Shown: in pieces, positions 1 through 7,870 of the stretch
Numbering within the stretch: position 1 is the stretch's first letter
Layout of the letters: each line of letters opens with the position of its first letter
Source of the DNA: Xanthomarina sp035306605
Lineage (GTDB): Bacteria > Bacteroidota > Bacteroidia > Flavobacteriales > Flavobacteriaceae
Length of the DNA stretch: 16,427 nt
Assembly (NCBI GenBank): GCA_035306605.1
Contig: DATGNR010000011.1
Direction: 5' to 3' (one strand)
Notes under the pieces: generated by a model
What the model saw: only the letters and a program-made list of their open reading frames with translations
Database searches by the model: none
Told to the model about the DNA's origin: nothing
Made by a program: the position numbers and the translations under genes

Positions 1-36
1 GGGTTTTTAAATATCTTGATTTTATTCAATACATTT

Positions 37-93
37 TCAGCTCGCTTGAATGCCAGAATGAAAATGATGATGATGGAATTGAATAAAAGTCAT
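37..93 (-). CDS. putative histidine operon leader peptide (HisL-like)
   Basis: This 18-codon frame reads MTFIQFHHHHFHSGIQAS and ends in TGA. It has five His codons (all CAT) at residues 7-10 and 12. The beginning resembles the E. coli HisL leader, which as I recall it starts MTRVQFKHHHH: Met1, Thr2, Gln5, Phe6 and the His run line up. In known attenuators, stalling at the His codons when charged tRNA-His is scarce prevents formation of a downstream terminator and lets the his operon be transcribed. That terminator and the first structural gene would lie to the left of base 1 and cannot be seen. A plausible promoter lies at 112-144, with the ATG about a dozen bases after the expected transcription start. 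The role is inferred from the peptide. The opposite strand is also open here, but only as the mirror of the CAT run. Confidence 0.7.
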   Translation of the reverse strand: MTFIQFHHHHFHSGIQAS

Positions 94-111
94 GTTTCTT
101 TTTTGTGAAAG

Positions 112-144
112 CAAAGGTTGCAAATAAAAATTATTAAATCCAAA
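112..144 (-). promoter_or_regulatory. candidate promoter for the His leader transcript
   Basis: On the minus strand, AACCTTTG (112-119) resembles the Bacteroidota -7 element TAnnTTTG with one mismatch. A TTTG (141-144) lies 21 bases upstream of it, within the accepted spacing for the -33 element. Transcription would start near 105, just ahead of the leader ATG at 93. The assignment rests on position and partial consensus match only. Confidence 0.4.
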
Positions 145-158
145 TAAATTTATTTTTT

Positions 159-974
159 TTATTGATTCCCTAGTATTAAAGGCATTCCAGAGTCTCCAGA
201 ACCAATAACAATTACTTTAGTATTAGGAGATTCAGATAATTTAACTGTTGCGTCTATACCTTTATCTTGTAAAATTTTGTCTGTAAGCGAAGCACTTAAA
301 ATTCTGTTTGATTCAGCTTTACCTTCAGCTTCAATAATTACTTTTTGCGCTTCTTTAGCAGCTGTAACAAGTCTAAATTCGTATTCTAACGATTCTTGCT
401 CTTGTTTTAACTTGCGTTCAATAGCTTCCTTAATAGTTGATGGTAAGGTAACATCACGAACTAAAACTTCGTTTAACTGTATGTATTGATCTTCAACAAT
501 CTTTTTTGTTTCTTCAAATATTTCCTGTTGAATGGCGTCACGTTTGCTAGAATATAGTTGTTCTGGTGTATATCGTCCTACTACGCTTCTTGCTGCTGAA
601 CGAATGGCTGGTAGCAATACACGCTCTTTGTACATTTCACTTTTTTCTTGATGTAATTTCCCTAATTGAGAAAAATCTGGTTGAAACCAAATAGATGCCT
701 CTAGTTTGATATCTAATCCATTTGATGATAATACGCTCATTCTCTCTAAGATTTCTTGCTGACGAACTTCGTAAACAAAAACTTTGTTCCAAGGTGCCAC
801 AATGTGAAACCCTTCTCCTAAAGGAGGTTTGTCTGTAACCACACCGTTATCAAAAGTTTTATATAAAACTCCTGCTTCACCAGACCCAATGGTTACGGCC
901 GATTTAACAATTAGAATAAGTAATACTACAGCTACAATAATAGCTGGTAATGCAATTTTAGGTAATTTTTCCAT
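159..974 (-). CDS. prohibitin/SPFH-domain membrane protein
   Basis: This 271-residue protein has one N-terminal membrane helix (about residues 9-28), then an SPFH/band 7 domain (about 28-195), a charged helical coiled-coil stretch rich in Lys, Glu and Ala (about 185-230), and a short C-terminal tail. The order matches the prohibitin branch of the family, including the PPLGEGFH and YTPEQLYSSKRD stretches. Bacterial prohibitins form large membrane-bound rings and are often linked to membrane proteases or membrane microdomains; the partner here is unknown. The start lies nine bases after the stop of the upstream VWA gene, so the two are probably co-transcribed. No clear terminator follows before the His leader promoter. 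Confidence 0.85.
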   Translation of the reverse strand: MEKLPKIALPAIIVAVVLLILIVKSAVTIGSGEAGVLYKTFDNGVVTDKPPLGEGFHIVAPWNKVFVYEVRQQEILERMSVLSSNGLDIKLEASIWFQPDFSQLGKLHQEKSEMYKERVLLPAIRSAARSVVGRYTPEQLYSSKRDAIQQEIFEETKKIVEDQYIQLNEVLVRDVTLPSTIKEAIERKLKQEQESLEYEFRLVTAAKEAQKVIIEAEGKAESNRILSASLTDKILQDKGIDATVKLSESPNTKVIVIGSGDSGMPLILGNQ

Positions 975-983
975 GTATATTTT

Positions 984-3017
984 TTAAATTAATCCGTTAT
1001 ATTTTCTAATAAACCACTCTGCAGTTAAACTTAAAATTATTAATGCAAGTAGAAATTTCCAATCTACCAAAGGTACAACATTTTTATGGCTCTTTTGGAT
1101 GGGTTTGTATCTTTCGTCTTTAAGTAGCTCATTCATCAAACCATTATAATTACTAACAAAATAGCTATTTCCATTACTTTCATGTGCCAGCTGTTGGAGC
1201 TTTTTAAAATCTGCATTTAAAAATTGTTGCTCTATGTTAAAATCTAAAATTTTAAAACTACCAGATTTCGAAATATTTTCGTTCGAGGCACTCACTGTAA
1301 AATTGTATTCGGAAGCAGGTAAATTGCTTAGATCCACTTGATAGTAATTGTTTTTTAATATAAATGGAAAGGTTTTTGGTTCTTTAGAAAACTTGTCAGT
1401 TAGCTGAATAGAAAGTGATTCTTTTGTTTCAAATTCATAATTCTTATTGAAGAACTGTGCTTTTATAATAACTCCAGAATTCCCTTCATAAAAAGAATTA
1501 TAGTCCAAATTAAGTCGAGTTTTTCTTTCCGTAGATGCTAAATACTGCACGAGTTTACCTATAAAGTTGTCAAAATTATTGAAGGATTTGTCATTTAAAT
1601 AACTGTGTGCCCGCCATTGCCAAATATTTTCACCTAATAAAACGGCTTCTCTCCTCCCGTTATATTCTAATGTGGCTAGCAAACTGCCTTCCGTTGTATA
1701 GTTACCAACTTTTTTATATAAAACGGTATTAAATGGAATTTTAAATTGAGCTTCACCAAAACTTGATTTTAATGGAGGAAAGGATTCAAAATCTAGGTCT
1801 TCAATTATAAAATCTGAAAACCCTGTATTTAAATCGGCTTGATAATCTTCAGTCTGATTTGTTATTTCATGGGTGAAATTTAAGTCCATACTATTTAAAA
1901 ACCTCCAATTCGTTTGAGTACCAGAGATCAAGAAATAATTAGCGTTCGATTTTTTTAAATACTCAAAAACCTTATTAAAGTTATTGTTTGGCTGATACAA
2001 CATAACCAGCTGAAAATCATTAATCTGATTTAAATATTGATTTGGTTTTAATATTTTTAACTGACGCTGTTCATTTGCTTCAACACTCTTTTTAATTGCT
2101 CCCAAATCTGGATGGATGATGTCGGAAACAAGAGCTACACGAGTCTTTTGATCGATAACTTCTACAGCAAATTCCTTGTTGTTATTTACCTTGTTTTTTT
2201 CGTTTTCCAGAGGTTCTATAACAGCTGTGTATGTTTGTACTCCAACCTGATTTGCTGGTAGATAAAAGTTTAAAATTTGCGAATTACTATTTTTAGAAAA
2301 ACTTAGGTTTTGGGAAAATACTGTTGACTGTCCACTAGTCACTTTAAAAACTGAATTTACAGCCTCGTCACCATGATAAACTAAAATGACTTCTATTGGA
2401 AACTTATTCTTTAAATAAGCGTATTTATTTACATTTAACTGTTGGATTTTTAAATCGGAATAAATGGTTGAATCTCCTAGAATAACTGAATAAATTGGTT
2501 GTTTGTATTTTGTTGCCGAATACATGTAATCACCCCCCATAGTTTGGTTCCCATCGGAAAGTAAAATAGTTGGAGAAACGGTTTGTTTATAAATTTGATT
2601 TAACTCGTCAAATACTTTGTCTAAATGGGTTTGATTTTCTGTAAAATTAAAAGAATCGGATAGTTTTACTTGATTTCCGAAAGTATAGGTTTGGACATTA
2701 AACTTTTTATTAATTTCTGTATTCGCTTTTAGCTCGTTTACAAAATTTAAAGCCAATTGCTCTTGTTTTAAATAGCTAATCGAACTAGAATTGTCTACAG
2801 CAAGTACCAAGTTTGGTTTTTCAATATAAACACTATCACTTTCAAACTTAGGATTTATAAGTAATAGTAATAAAGAGAAAACAGATATAAACCTTAAGCC
2901 GGTTAAGATTATATCTGTTTTCGCAAACTGTTTTACTTTATATTTATACTGAAAAAGCGCTATAAATAGCGCTATGATTCCAGATATAAAAATATATAAA
3001 ATTGTTTCTGTCTGCAT
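984..3017 (-). CDS. VWA-domain membrane protein (BatA-like architecture)
   Basis: The 677-residue protein has two N-terminal membrane helices (about 6-25 and 35-53), a von Willebrand factor A domain starting near residue 68, a long extracytoplasmic region, and a final membrane helix (about 652-670) followed by a short basic tail. The VWA domain carries the metal-ion site motif D74-x-S76-x-S78 (DNSSS) and a later LLSDGNQT segment that fits the rest of the site. This layout resembles the large membrane proteins related to BatA that are common in Bacteroidota and often carry a glutamine-amidotransferase-like fold after the VWA domain; I cannot confirm that fold by eye. The function is unknown. 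It sits between fabG (41-base gap) and the prohibitin gene (9-base gap). Confidence 0.8.
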   Translation of the reverse strand: MQTETILYIFISGIIALFIALFQYKYKVKQFAKTDIILTGLRFISVFSLLLLLINPKFESDSVYIEKPNLVLAVDNSSSISYLKQEQLALNFVNELKANTEINKKFNVQTYTFGNQVKLSDSFNFTENQTHLDKVFDELNQIYKQTVSPTILLSDGNQTMGGDYMYSATKYKQPIYSVILGDSTIYSDLKIQQLNVNKYAYLKNKFPIEVILVYHGDEAVNSVFKVTSGQSTVFSQNLSFSKNSNSQILNFYLPANQVGVQTYTAVIEPLENEKNKVNNNKEFAVEVIDQKTRVALVSDIIHPDLGAIKKSVEANEQRQLKILKPNQYLNQINDFQLVMLYQPNNNFNKVFEYLKKSNANYFLISGTQTNWRFLNSMDLNFTHEITNQTEDYQADLNTGFSDFIIEDLDFESFPPLKSSFGEAQFKIPFNTVLYKKVGNYTTEGSLLATLEYNGRREAVLLGENIWQWRAHSYLNDKSFNNFDNFIGKLVQYLASTERKTRLNLDYNSFYEGNSGVIIKAQFFNKNYEFETKESLSIQLTDKFSKEPKTFPFILKNNYYQVDLSNLPASEYNFTVSASNENISKSGSFKILDFNIEQQFLNADFKKLQQLAHESNGNSYFVSNYNGLMNELLKDERYKPIQKSHKNVVPLVDWKFLLALIILSLTAEWFIRKYNGLI

Positions 3018-3058
3018 TTAAAAACTTAGGTAATTGCTTTTTGTTGAATGATTCAATA

Positions 3059-3805
3059 TTAGGTTAACATTCCTCCGTCTACGTGGATTGTTTGACCTGT
3101 AATGTACGCGCTCATGTCACTAGCTAAAAACACACAAACATTAGCAATATCTTCTGGAGTTCCTCCTCTTTTTAAAGGAATAGCATCTCTCCAGCCTTTT
3201 ACGGTAGCTTCATCTAATTTAGCTGTCATTTCAGTTTCTATAAAGCCAGGAGCAATAACATTACTTCTAATGTTTCTTGATCCTAATTCCAGAGCAACAG
3301 ATTTAGAAAACCCGATAATACCTGCTTTAGAAGCTGCATAGTTAGTTTGTCCCGCATTTCCTTTTACACCAACCACAGAACTCATATTAATTATAGACCC
3401 ACTGCGTTGTTTTAACATGGTACGTTGAACAGCTTTAGTCATATTAAAAACTGATTTCAAGTTTACTTCAATAACGGTATCAAAGTCTTCTTCTGTAATA
3501 CGTAGTAATAAATTATCTTTAGTAATTCCGGCATTATTAACCAAAATATCAATGGTTCCGAATTCCTTAACTACGTTATCTACTAATTCTTGAGCTTCAT
3601 TAAAATTAGCTGCATTACTTTTATAACCTTTCGCTTTAACTCCTAAGGTATTTAGTTCGTTTTCAAGTTCGTTAGCAGCTTCTACAGAAGAACTGTAGGT
3701 AAAAGCTACGTTGGCACCCTGTTGAGCAAAAACCTGTGCAATACCTCTACCTATTCCACGACTTGCTCCAGTAATTAGGGCTGTTTTTCCTTTTAATAAT
3801 GTCAT
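3059..3805 (-). CDS. fabG: 3-oxoacyl-[acyl-carrier-protein] reductase FabG
   Basis: FabG reduces 3-ketoacyl-ACP to 3-hydroxyacyl-ACP with NADPH in fatty-acid elongation, and so feeds the hydroxyacyl chains used by lipid A enzymes. The 248-residue length is typical. The short-chain dehydrogenase signatures are all present: the cofactor loop TGASRGIG (12-19), NNAG (90-93), catalytic Ser143, Tyr156 and Lys160 in the same spacing as E. coli FabG, and a C-terminal YITGQTIHVDGG segment typical of the family. A well-formed -7 box lies about 35 bases upstream of the start (3841-3848). The gene probably starts a transcript that continues into the VWA and prohibitin genes. Some SDR paralogues act on other substrates, but the motif set here is classic FabG. 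Confidence 0.93.
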   Translation of the reverse strand: MTLLKGKTALITGASRGIGRGIAQVFAQQGANVAFTYSSSVEAANELENELNTLGVKAKGYKSNAANFNEAQELVDNVVKEFGTIDILVNNAGITKDNLLLRITEEDFDTVIEVNLKSVFNMTKAVQRTMLKQRSGSIINMSSVVGVKGNAGQTNYAASKAGIIGFSKSVALELGSRNIRSNVIAPGFIETEMTAKLDEATVKGWRDAIPLKRGGTPEDIANVCVFLASDMSAYITGQTIHVDGGMLT

Positions 3806-3840
3806 TTAAATATATATTTTATGATGTTGGTTTACTATAT

Positions 3841-3848
3841 CAAAGATA
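3841..3848 (-). promoter_or_regulatory. -7 promoter box upstream of fabG
   Basis: On the minus strand this reads TATCTTTG, a full match to TAnnTTTG. It lies 35 bases before the fabG start codon. No obvious TTTG -33 element lies at the expected distance, so support comes from the -7 box and its position. The rest of the 3806-4074 spacer shows nothing else apart from the terminator near 4032. Confidence 0.5.
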
Positions 3849-4022
3849 AACTTTTTGTGTAAAGTAAATCCTATAAACATCGAAGATAAATAATAAAACA
3901 CGTAATATACCCATCGAAGAAGGAGTTTTACAGGGATAAATTTCTTTAACTAGAACTCGTGTAATTTTTAGAAAAGTTGGTTTGCTTTATTCGTTTAATT
4001 ATCAAGAACCTATAAATTTAGC

Positions 4023-4058
4023 AAAAAAAAAGGCTATCTAAATTTAGATAGCCTTTTT
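4023..4058 (-). terminator. intrinsic terminator after sucD
   Basis: A perfect inverted repeat of 11 bases per arm (4032-4042 and 4043-4053, arm GGCTATCTAAA) lies just past the sucD stop codon. On the minus strand it is followed by nine consecutive T residues (4023-4031). The plus strand also carries a five-T run after the hairpin, so it may work weakly in both directions. Confidence 0.9.
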
Positions 4059-4074
4059 ATGTATTTGAATTTGA

Positions 4075-4953
4075 TTATTTTTTAGCTAATACTTCAGCTA
4101 CTTTTTTACCAATTTCTGCAGGAGAATCTACAACGTGAATTCCACATTCTCTCATGATTTTCTTTTTAGCTTGTGCTGTGTCATCACTTCCACCTACAAT
4201 AGCTCCAGCGTGTCCCATTGTACGACCTGCAGGTGCAGTTTCACCAGCAATAAAACCAATAACCGGTTTTTTAGATCCACTAGCTTTATACCAATTAGCA
4301 GCATCAGCCTCTAATTGTCCACCAATTTCACCAATCATTACTACTGCTTCAGTTTCAGGATCGTTAATCAATAATTCTACAGCTTCTTTAGTTGTTGTTC
4401 CAATAATTGGGTCTCCACCAATACCAATAGCTGTTGTGATTCCTAAACCTTGTTTTACAACTTGGTCAGCAGCCTCATAAGTTAAAGTACCTGATTTAGA
4501 AACAATACCTACAGTTCCTTTTTTGAATACGAAACCTGGCATGATACCTACCTTAGCTTCACCTGGAGTAATAATTCCTGGACAGTTAGGACCAATTAAT
4601 CTACAATCTCTATTTTTAATGTAGTCTGCAGCTTTAATCATATCGCCAACAGGAATACCTTCTGTAATGGTAATAATAACCTTAATACCAGCATCAGCAG
4701 CTTCCATAATAGCATCTGCAGCAAAAGCTGGCGGTACAAAAATTATGGTTGTATCCGCTCCGGCTTGATCAACAGCTTCTTTAACTGTATTAAAAACTGG
4801 TCGGTCTAAATGTTTTTGTCCACCTTTTCCTGGAGTTACACCACCAACAACATTAGTTCCATACTCGATCATTTGACCTGCATGAAATGTTCCTTCGCTT
4901 CCTGTAAATCCTTGTACTATTATTTTCGAATCTTTATTAACTAAAACGCTCAT
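4075..4953 (-). CDS. sucD: succinate-CoA ligase, alpha subunit
   Basis: SucD and SucB interconvert succinyl-CoA and succinate with formation of ATP or GTP in the TCA cycle. The alpha subunit binds CoA and carries the phosphohistidine. The 292-residue length matches the family. Visible landmarks are the CoA-binding fold at the N-terminus (VQGFTGSEGTFH, 13-24), the TEGIPVGDM segment (98-105), GPNCPG (121-126), and the active-site GHAGAIV segment with His248, equivalent to the phosphorylated His246 of E. coli. The partner sucC gene is not in the window, so the two subunits are encoded apart here. A -7 box lies upstream and a strong terminator downstream, so sucD may form its own transcript. Confidence 0.96.
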   Translation of the reverse strand: MSVLVNKDSKIIVQGFTGSEGTFHAGQMIEYGTNVVGGVTPGKGGQKHLDRPVFNTVKEAVDQAGADTTIIFVPPAFAADAIMEAADAGIKVIITITEGIPVGDMIKAADYIKNRDCRLIGPNCPGIITPGEAKVGIMPGFVFKKGTVGIVSKSGTLTYEAADQVVKQGLGITTAIGIGGDPIIGTTTKEAVELLINDPETEAVVMIGEIGGQLEADAANWYKASGSKKPVIGFIAGETAPAGRTMGHAGAIVGGSDDTAQAKKKIMRECGIHVVDSPAEIGKKVAEVLAKK

Positions 4954-4986
4954 TATTGTTTAATTTTTTATGTTTTTAAAACGTTG

Positions 4987-4994
4987 CAAAAGTA
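4987..4994 (-). promoter_or_regulatory. -7 promoter box upstream of sucD
   Basis: The minus strand reads TACTTTTG, an exact match to TAnnTTTG, 33 bases ahead of the sucD start. No clear -33 TTG lies at the usual spacing. Together with the downstream terminator this suggests that sucD can be transcribed separately from the gene cluster upstream of it. Confidence 0.5.
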
Positions 4995-5022
4995 AGTTTT
5001 TAACTGCTATTTATGAAGTATT

Positions 5023-5430
5023 TTATACTTTAATTTCTGAAAAAGAATTCAATTGAATGGCTTTCTCATCCGCCAGCTGGCTTATTTGATATCCTTTGTA
5101 TAGTTTCCCATCTTTTATTTGCCAAATAGTGATGTAATGTGCTAGTGCAATTTCTTCATCGTCGTTCTCTATGGTCTTCCCATAAGCTGTATATCTAGAG
5201 GTCACATGGTCTGCTTCTTCTAACAAGTGACTTATTTCGTATCTAATGGTTAAATAATTTTCTCTAATGTTTTTAAAAAAACATGAAATATCTTCAAATT
5301 TAGAAACTTTAAACCCTTTACTACTATTCCAATGTAATTCGCAGTCTTCATGATAAAATTGCTCTACGAATTCTTTATTGGCAATAATGTCGGTAGTATA
5401 TAACTTTTTTAATATTTCTTTGGAGCTCAT
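5023..5430 (-). CDS. SnoaL-like (NTF2 fold) small protein
   Basis: This 135-residue cytosolic protein has no signal peptide or membrane helix. Its pattern (an N-terminal helix with FVEQFYHEDCELHW, then alternating strands ending in YITIWQIKDGKLYKGYQIS) fits the cone-shaped NTF2/SnoaL fold, whose members include polyketide cyclases, isomerases and many proteins of unknown role. The substrate cannot be deduced. Its ATG directly abuts the TAA of the upstream LpxD-like gene with no base between, so the two are probably translationally coupled. It is the last gene before the sucD promoter region. The family call is moderately secure; the function is not known. Confidence 0.65.
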   Translation of the reverse strand: MSSKEILKKLYTTDIIANKEFVEQFYHEDCELHWNSSKGFKVSKFEDISCFFKNIRENYLTIRYEISHLLEEADHVTSRYTAYGKTIENDDEEIALAHYITIWQIKDGKLYKGYQISQLADEKAIQLNSFSEIKV

Positions 5431-6366
5431 TTATTTATTATTTAACTGTTTTAATATTTCTGGAATTTTCTTTATGTAGGCCATTTCTTTAAACTTGTCA
5501 CGAGCTTCCTCAGCAGGTGAGCCAAAATAGGTTTTATTATTTTCTGTTGAATGACCAAGACCGGACTGTGCATAAATTACTGTTCCTTTGGCAATAGTAA
5601 TTCCACTTTTAACTCCAACCTGTCCCCAAAGAGTTACTTCATCTTCTACTACTACACAACCTGCAATTCCTGTTTGCGATGCAATTAGGCATTTTTTACC
5701 AATAATTGTATCATGACCCACTTGAATTTGATTGTCTAATTTAGATCCTTCACCAATAGTTGTGTCTCCTGTAACTCCTCTATCAATCGTACATAAGGCG
5801 CCTATATCAACGTAGTCCTTTATTATTACTCTTCCTCCAGATTTTAATTGGTCAAAACCTTCTGGTCTGTTTTTATAATAAAAAGCACTTGCTCCTAATA
5901 TTGTACCTGCATGAATGTTAACATGGTTTCCTATTATTGTATCATCGTAAATGCTAACATTGGAATGTATTACACAGTTATCTCCAATAACCACATTATT
6001 ACCTATAAAACAATTCGGTTGAATGATGGTGTTTTTTCCAATTTTAGCTGAAGGTGAAATAGCTACATTCGATGCTGCAAAAGGTTTGAAGTGTTGCGTC
6101 AGTTTATTGAAGTCTCTAAAAGGGTCGTCACTTATTAAAAGTGCTTTTCCGCTTGGACATGGTACTTCTTTATTAATTAAAACAATGGTTGCGGCCGATT
6201 CAAGAGCTTTATTGTAATATTTTGGATGATCGACAAAAACTATATCTCCAGGTTCTACTACGTGGATTTCGTTCATCCCTAAAACCGGAAAATTTTCATC
6301 ACCAATAAATTGACAATCAATTATTTCTGAAATTTGTTTTAAAGTATGTGATTTAGGAAACTTCAT
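5431..6366 (-). CDS. LpxD-like hexapeptide acyltransferase (divergent paralogue)
   Basis: The 311-residue protein has the LpxD layout: an N-terminal uridine-binding-like domain (about 1-100), a left-handed beta-helix of hexapeptide repeats (about 103-275) and a short helical C-terminus. It differs from the canonical LpxD encoded at 9267-10295. The first active-site histidine is kept (His218 in QVGHD), but the second, in the GFAGH segment of the other copy, is replaced (GVKSG, Gly255). The GADGFGF substrate segment reads GASAFYY (158-164). It may act on another nucleotide sugar or acyl donor, or may have lost LpxD activity. It sits 61 bases after efp and abuts the SnoaL-like gene. Automatic annotation would probably call it LpxD. 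Confidence 0.75.
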   Translation of the reverse strand: MKFPKSHTLKQISEIIDCQFIGDENFPVLGMNEIHVVEPGDIVFVDHPKYYNKALESAATIVLINKEVPCPSGKALLISDDPFRDFNKLTQHFKPFAASNVAISPSAKIGKNTIIQPNCFIGNNVVIGDNCVIHSNVSIYDDTIIGNHVNIHAGTILGASAFYYKNRPEGFDQLKSGGRVIIKDYVDIGALCTIDRGVTGDTTIGEGSKLDNQIQVGHDTIIGKKCLIASQTGIAGCVVVEDEVTLWGQVGVKSGITIAKGTVIYAQSGLGHSTENNKTYFGSPAEEARDKFKEMAYIKKIPEILKQLNNK

Positions 6367-6427
6367 ATATTCAGGTTTAAGTCATAATATCCAATTTTCA
6401 TTGCATACTAAACTAATAAATTGAGTT

Positions 6428-6994
6428 TTACTCTTTAACTCTTTCTTTATAAGTTCCCTTTTCTGTTTCAATTTTAATCTTGTCGCCTTCATTTATAAAT
6501 AAAGGCACGTTTACTTCAGCGCCAGTTTCAACAGTTGCTGGTTTGGTAGCATTTGTTGCTGTATTTCCTTTTACTCCTGGTTCTGTATGAGTTACTTCTA
6601 AAATAACATTCGCAGGCATATCTACTGAAAGAGGCATGTTATCTTCTGAATTGATAAGTACCGTAACTACTTCTCCTTCTTTCAATAAGTCGGGTCTATC
6701 CAAAGCTGCTTCTAATAAACGAATTTGAGAATAATCCTCTGTATTCATAAAGTGGTAAAACTCACCATCGTTATATAAAAACTGAAACTTGTGTGTTTCT
6801 ACTCGTACATCGTCCAATTTATGACCTGCAGAAAAGGTGTTTTCTAAAACTTTTCCACTAGTAACGCTTTTCATTTTAGTTCTAACAAATGCTGGACCTT
6901 TTCCTGGTTTTACGTGTAAAAACTCAATTATTTTATAAATATCATTATTGTATCTAATGCACAATCCGTTTCTTATATCGCTTGTTGTTGCCAT
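6428..6994 (-). CDS. efp: translation elongation factor P
   Basis: EF-P binds between the P and E sites of the ribosome and relieves stalling at proline runs. The 188-residue length is exactly that of bacterial EF-P, and three beta domains can be followed: a KOW-like N-terminus (to about 65), an OB domain (about 66-128) and a C-terminal OB domain. The tip of the first domain reads KPGKGPAF with Lys32 at the position modified with beta-lysine in E. coli (Lys34). Whether this lysine is modified here cannot be seen. The gene lies 64 bases after lpxA and 61 bases before the LpxD-like gene, on the same strand. Confidence 0.96.
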   Translation of the reverse strand: MATTSDIRNGLCIRYNNDIYKIIEFLHVKPGKGPAFVRTKMKSVTSGKVLENTFSAGHKLDDVRVETHKFQFLYNDGEFYHFMNTEDYSQIRLLEAALDRPDLLKEGEVVTVLINSEDNMPLSVDMPANVILEVTHTEPGVKGNTATNATKPATVETGAEVNVPLFINEGDKIKIETEKGTYKERVKE

Positions 6995-7058
6995 TGTTTT
7001 ATTTGCTTATCTGTTATTAGGTTGAGTATTGTATTTTTCAGTGCTGAAAGCTAATAAT

Positions 7059-7844
7059 TTAATTTGACTTAAAGTATCCTTTCATAATACCGCGGTGTGA
7101 ATTTCTGATAAACTGGAGTATTTCATCTCTTTCTGGAGTAGCTTCCATTTCAGCTTCAATAATTTCAGCAGCTTGGGTATTGTTGTAGTTTTTTTGATAA
7201 AGGATTCTGTATATATCCTGAATTTCTCTAATTTTTTCTGTAGTAAAGCCACGTCTTCTTAATCCTACGGAATTTATCCCTACATAAGATAAAGGTTCGC
7301 GGGCAGCTTTTACAAATGGAGGAACATCTTTTCTTACTAAAGATCCACCTGTTACAAACGCATGGTTTCCTATAGAACAAAACTGATGAACTGCGGTCAT
7401 TCCTGCTAATATCACATAATCACCTACCAAAATATGACCAGCTAGCGTACTATTATTAGAAAATATACAGTTGTTTCCAACGATGCAATCATGAGCAATG
7501 TGGCAATAGGCCATAATTAGACAATTATCACCTATAACGGTTTTCATTTTATCTGTAGTGCCTCTATTTATTGTAACACATTCTCTTATGGTAACATTAT
7601 CTCCAATAATGGTTAGGGTATCCTCGTCGTTATATTTTAAATCTTGTGGTACGGCAGAAATTACAGCTCCAGGAAAAATATTGCAATTTTTCCCAATTCT
7701 AGCTCCTTCCATAATAGTTACATTACTTCCTATCCATGTACCTTCCCCTATAACCACATTATTATGTATGGTGGTAAATGGGTCAATTACTACATTCTTA
7801 GCTATTTTGGCTCCTGGATGTACGTAAGCGAGTGGTTGATTCAT
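7059..7844 (-). CDS. lpxA: UDP-N-acetylglucosamine acyltransferase LpxA
   Basis: LpxA transfers a 3-hydroxyacyl chain from ACP to the 3-OH of UDP-GlcNAc, the first step of lipid A synthesis, in the cytosol. The 261-residue length matches the E. coli enzyme (262). The protein is a hexapeptide-repeat beta-helix (about 10-190) followed by a helical C-terminal domain. The catalytic segment HIAHDC is present, with His118 equivalent to the catalytic His125 of E. coli and His115 equivalent to His122. The gene lies 26 bases after lpxC-fabZ, in the order lpxD, lpxC-fabZ, lpxA, so co-transcription is likely. Confidence 0.95.
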   Translation of the reverse strand: MNQPLAYVHPGAKIAKNVVIDPFTTIHNNVVIGEGTWIGSNVTIMEGARIGKNCNIFPGAVISAVPQDLKYNDEDTLTIIGDNVTIRECVTINRGTTDKMKTVIGDNCLIMAYCHIAHDCIVGNNCIFSNNSTLAGHILVGDYVILAGMTAVHQFCSIGNHAFVTGGSLVRKDVPPFVKAAREPLSYVGINSVGLRRRGFTTEKIREIQDIYRILYQKNYNNTQAAEIIEAEMEATPERDEILQFIRNSHRGIMKGYFKSN

Positions 7845-7870
7845 TTTTATATTAAGTTTAATTACTTACT

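Noticed and set aside
3..86. Plus-strand open frame ending in an acidic DDDGIE tail, possibly the 3' end of a gene
   Set aside because: It is the exact mirror of the CAT-rich leader frame on the minus strand, and the leader with its HisL-like order is the better explanation. A truncated plus-strand gene cannot be fully excluded without sequence to the left.
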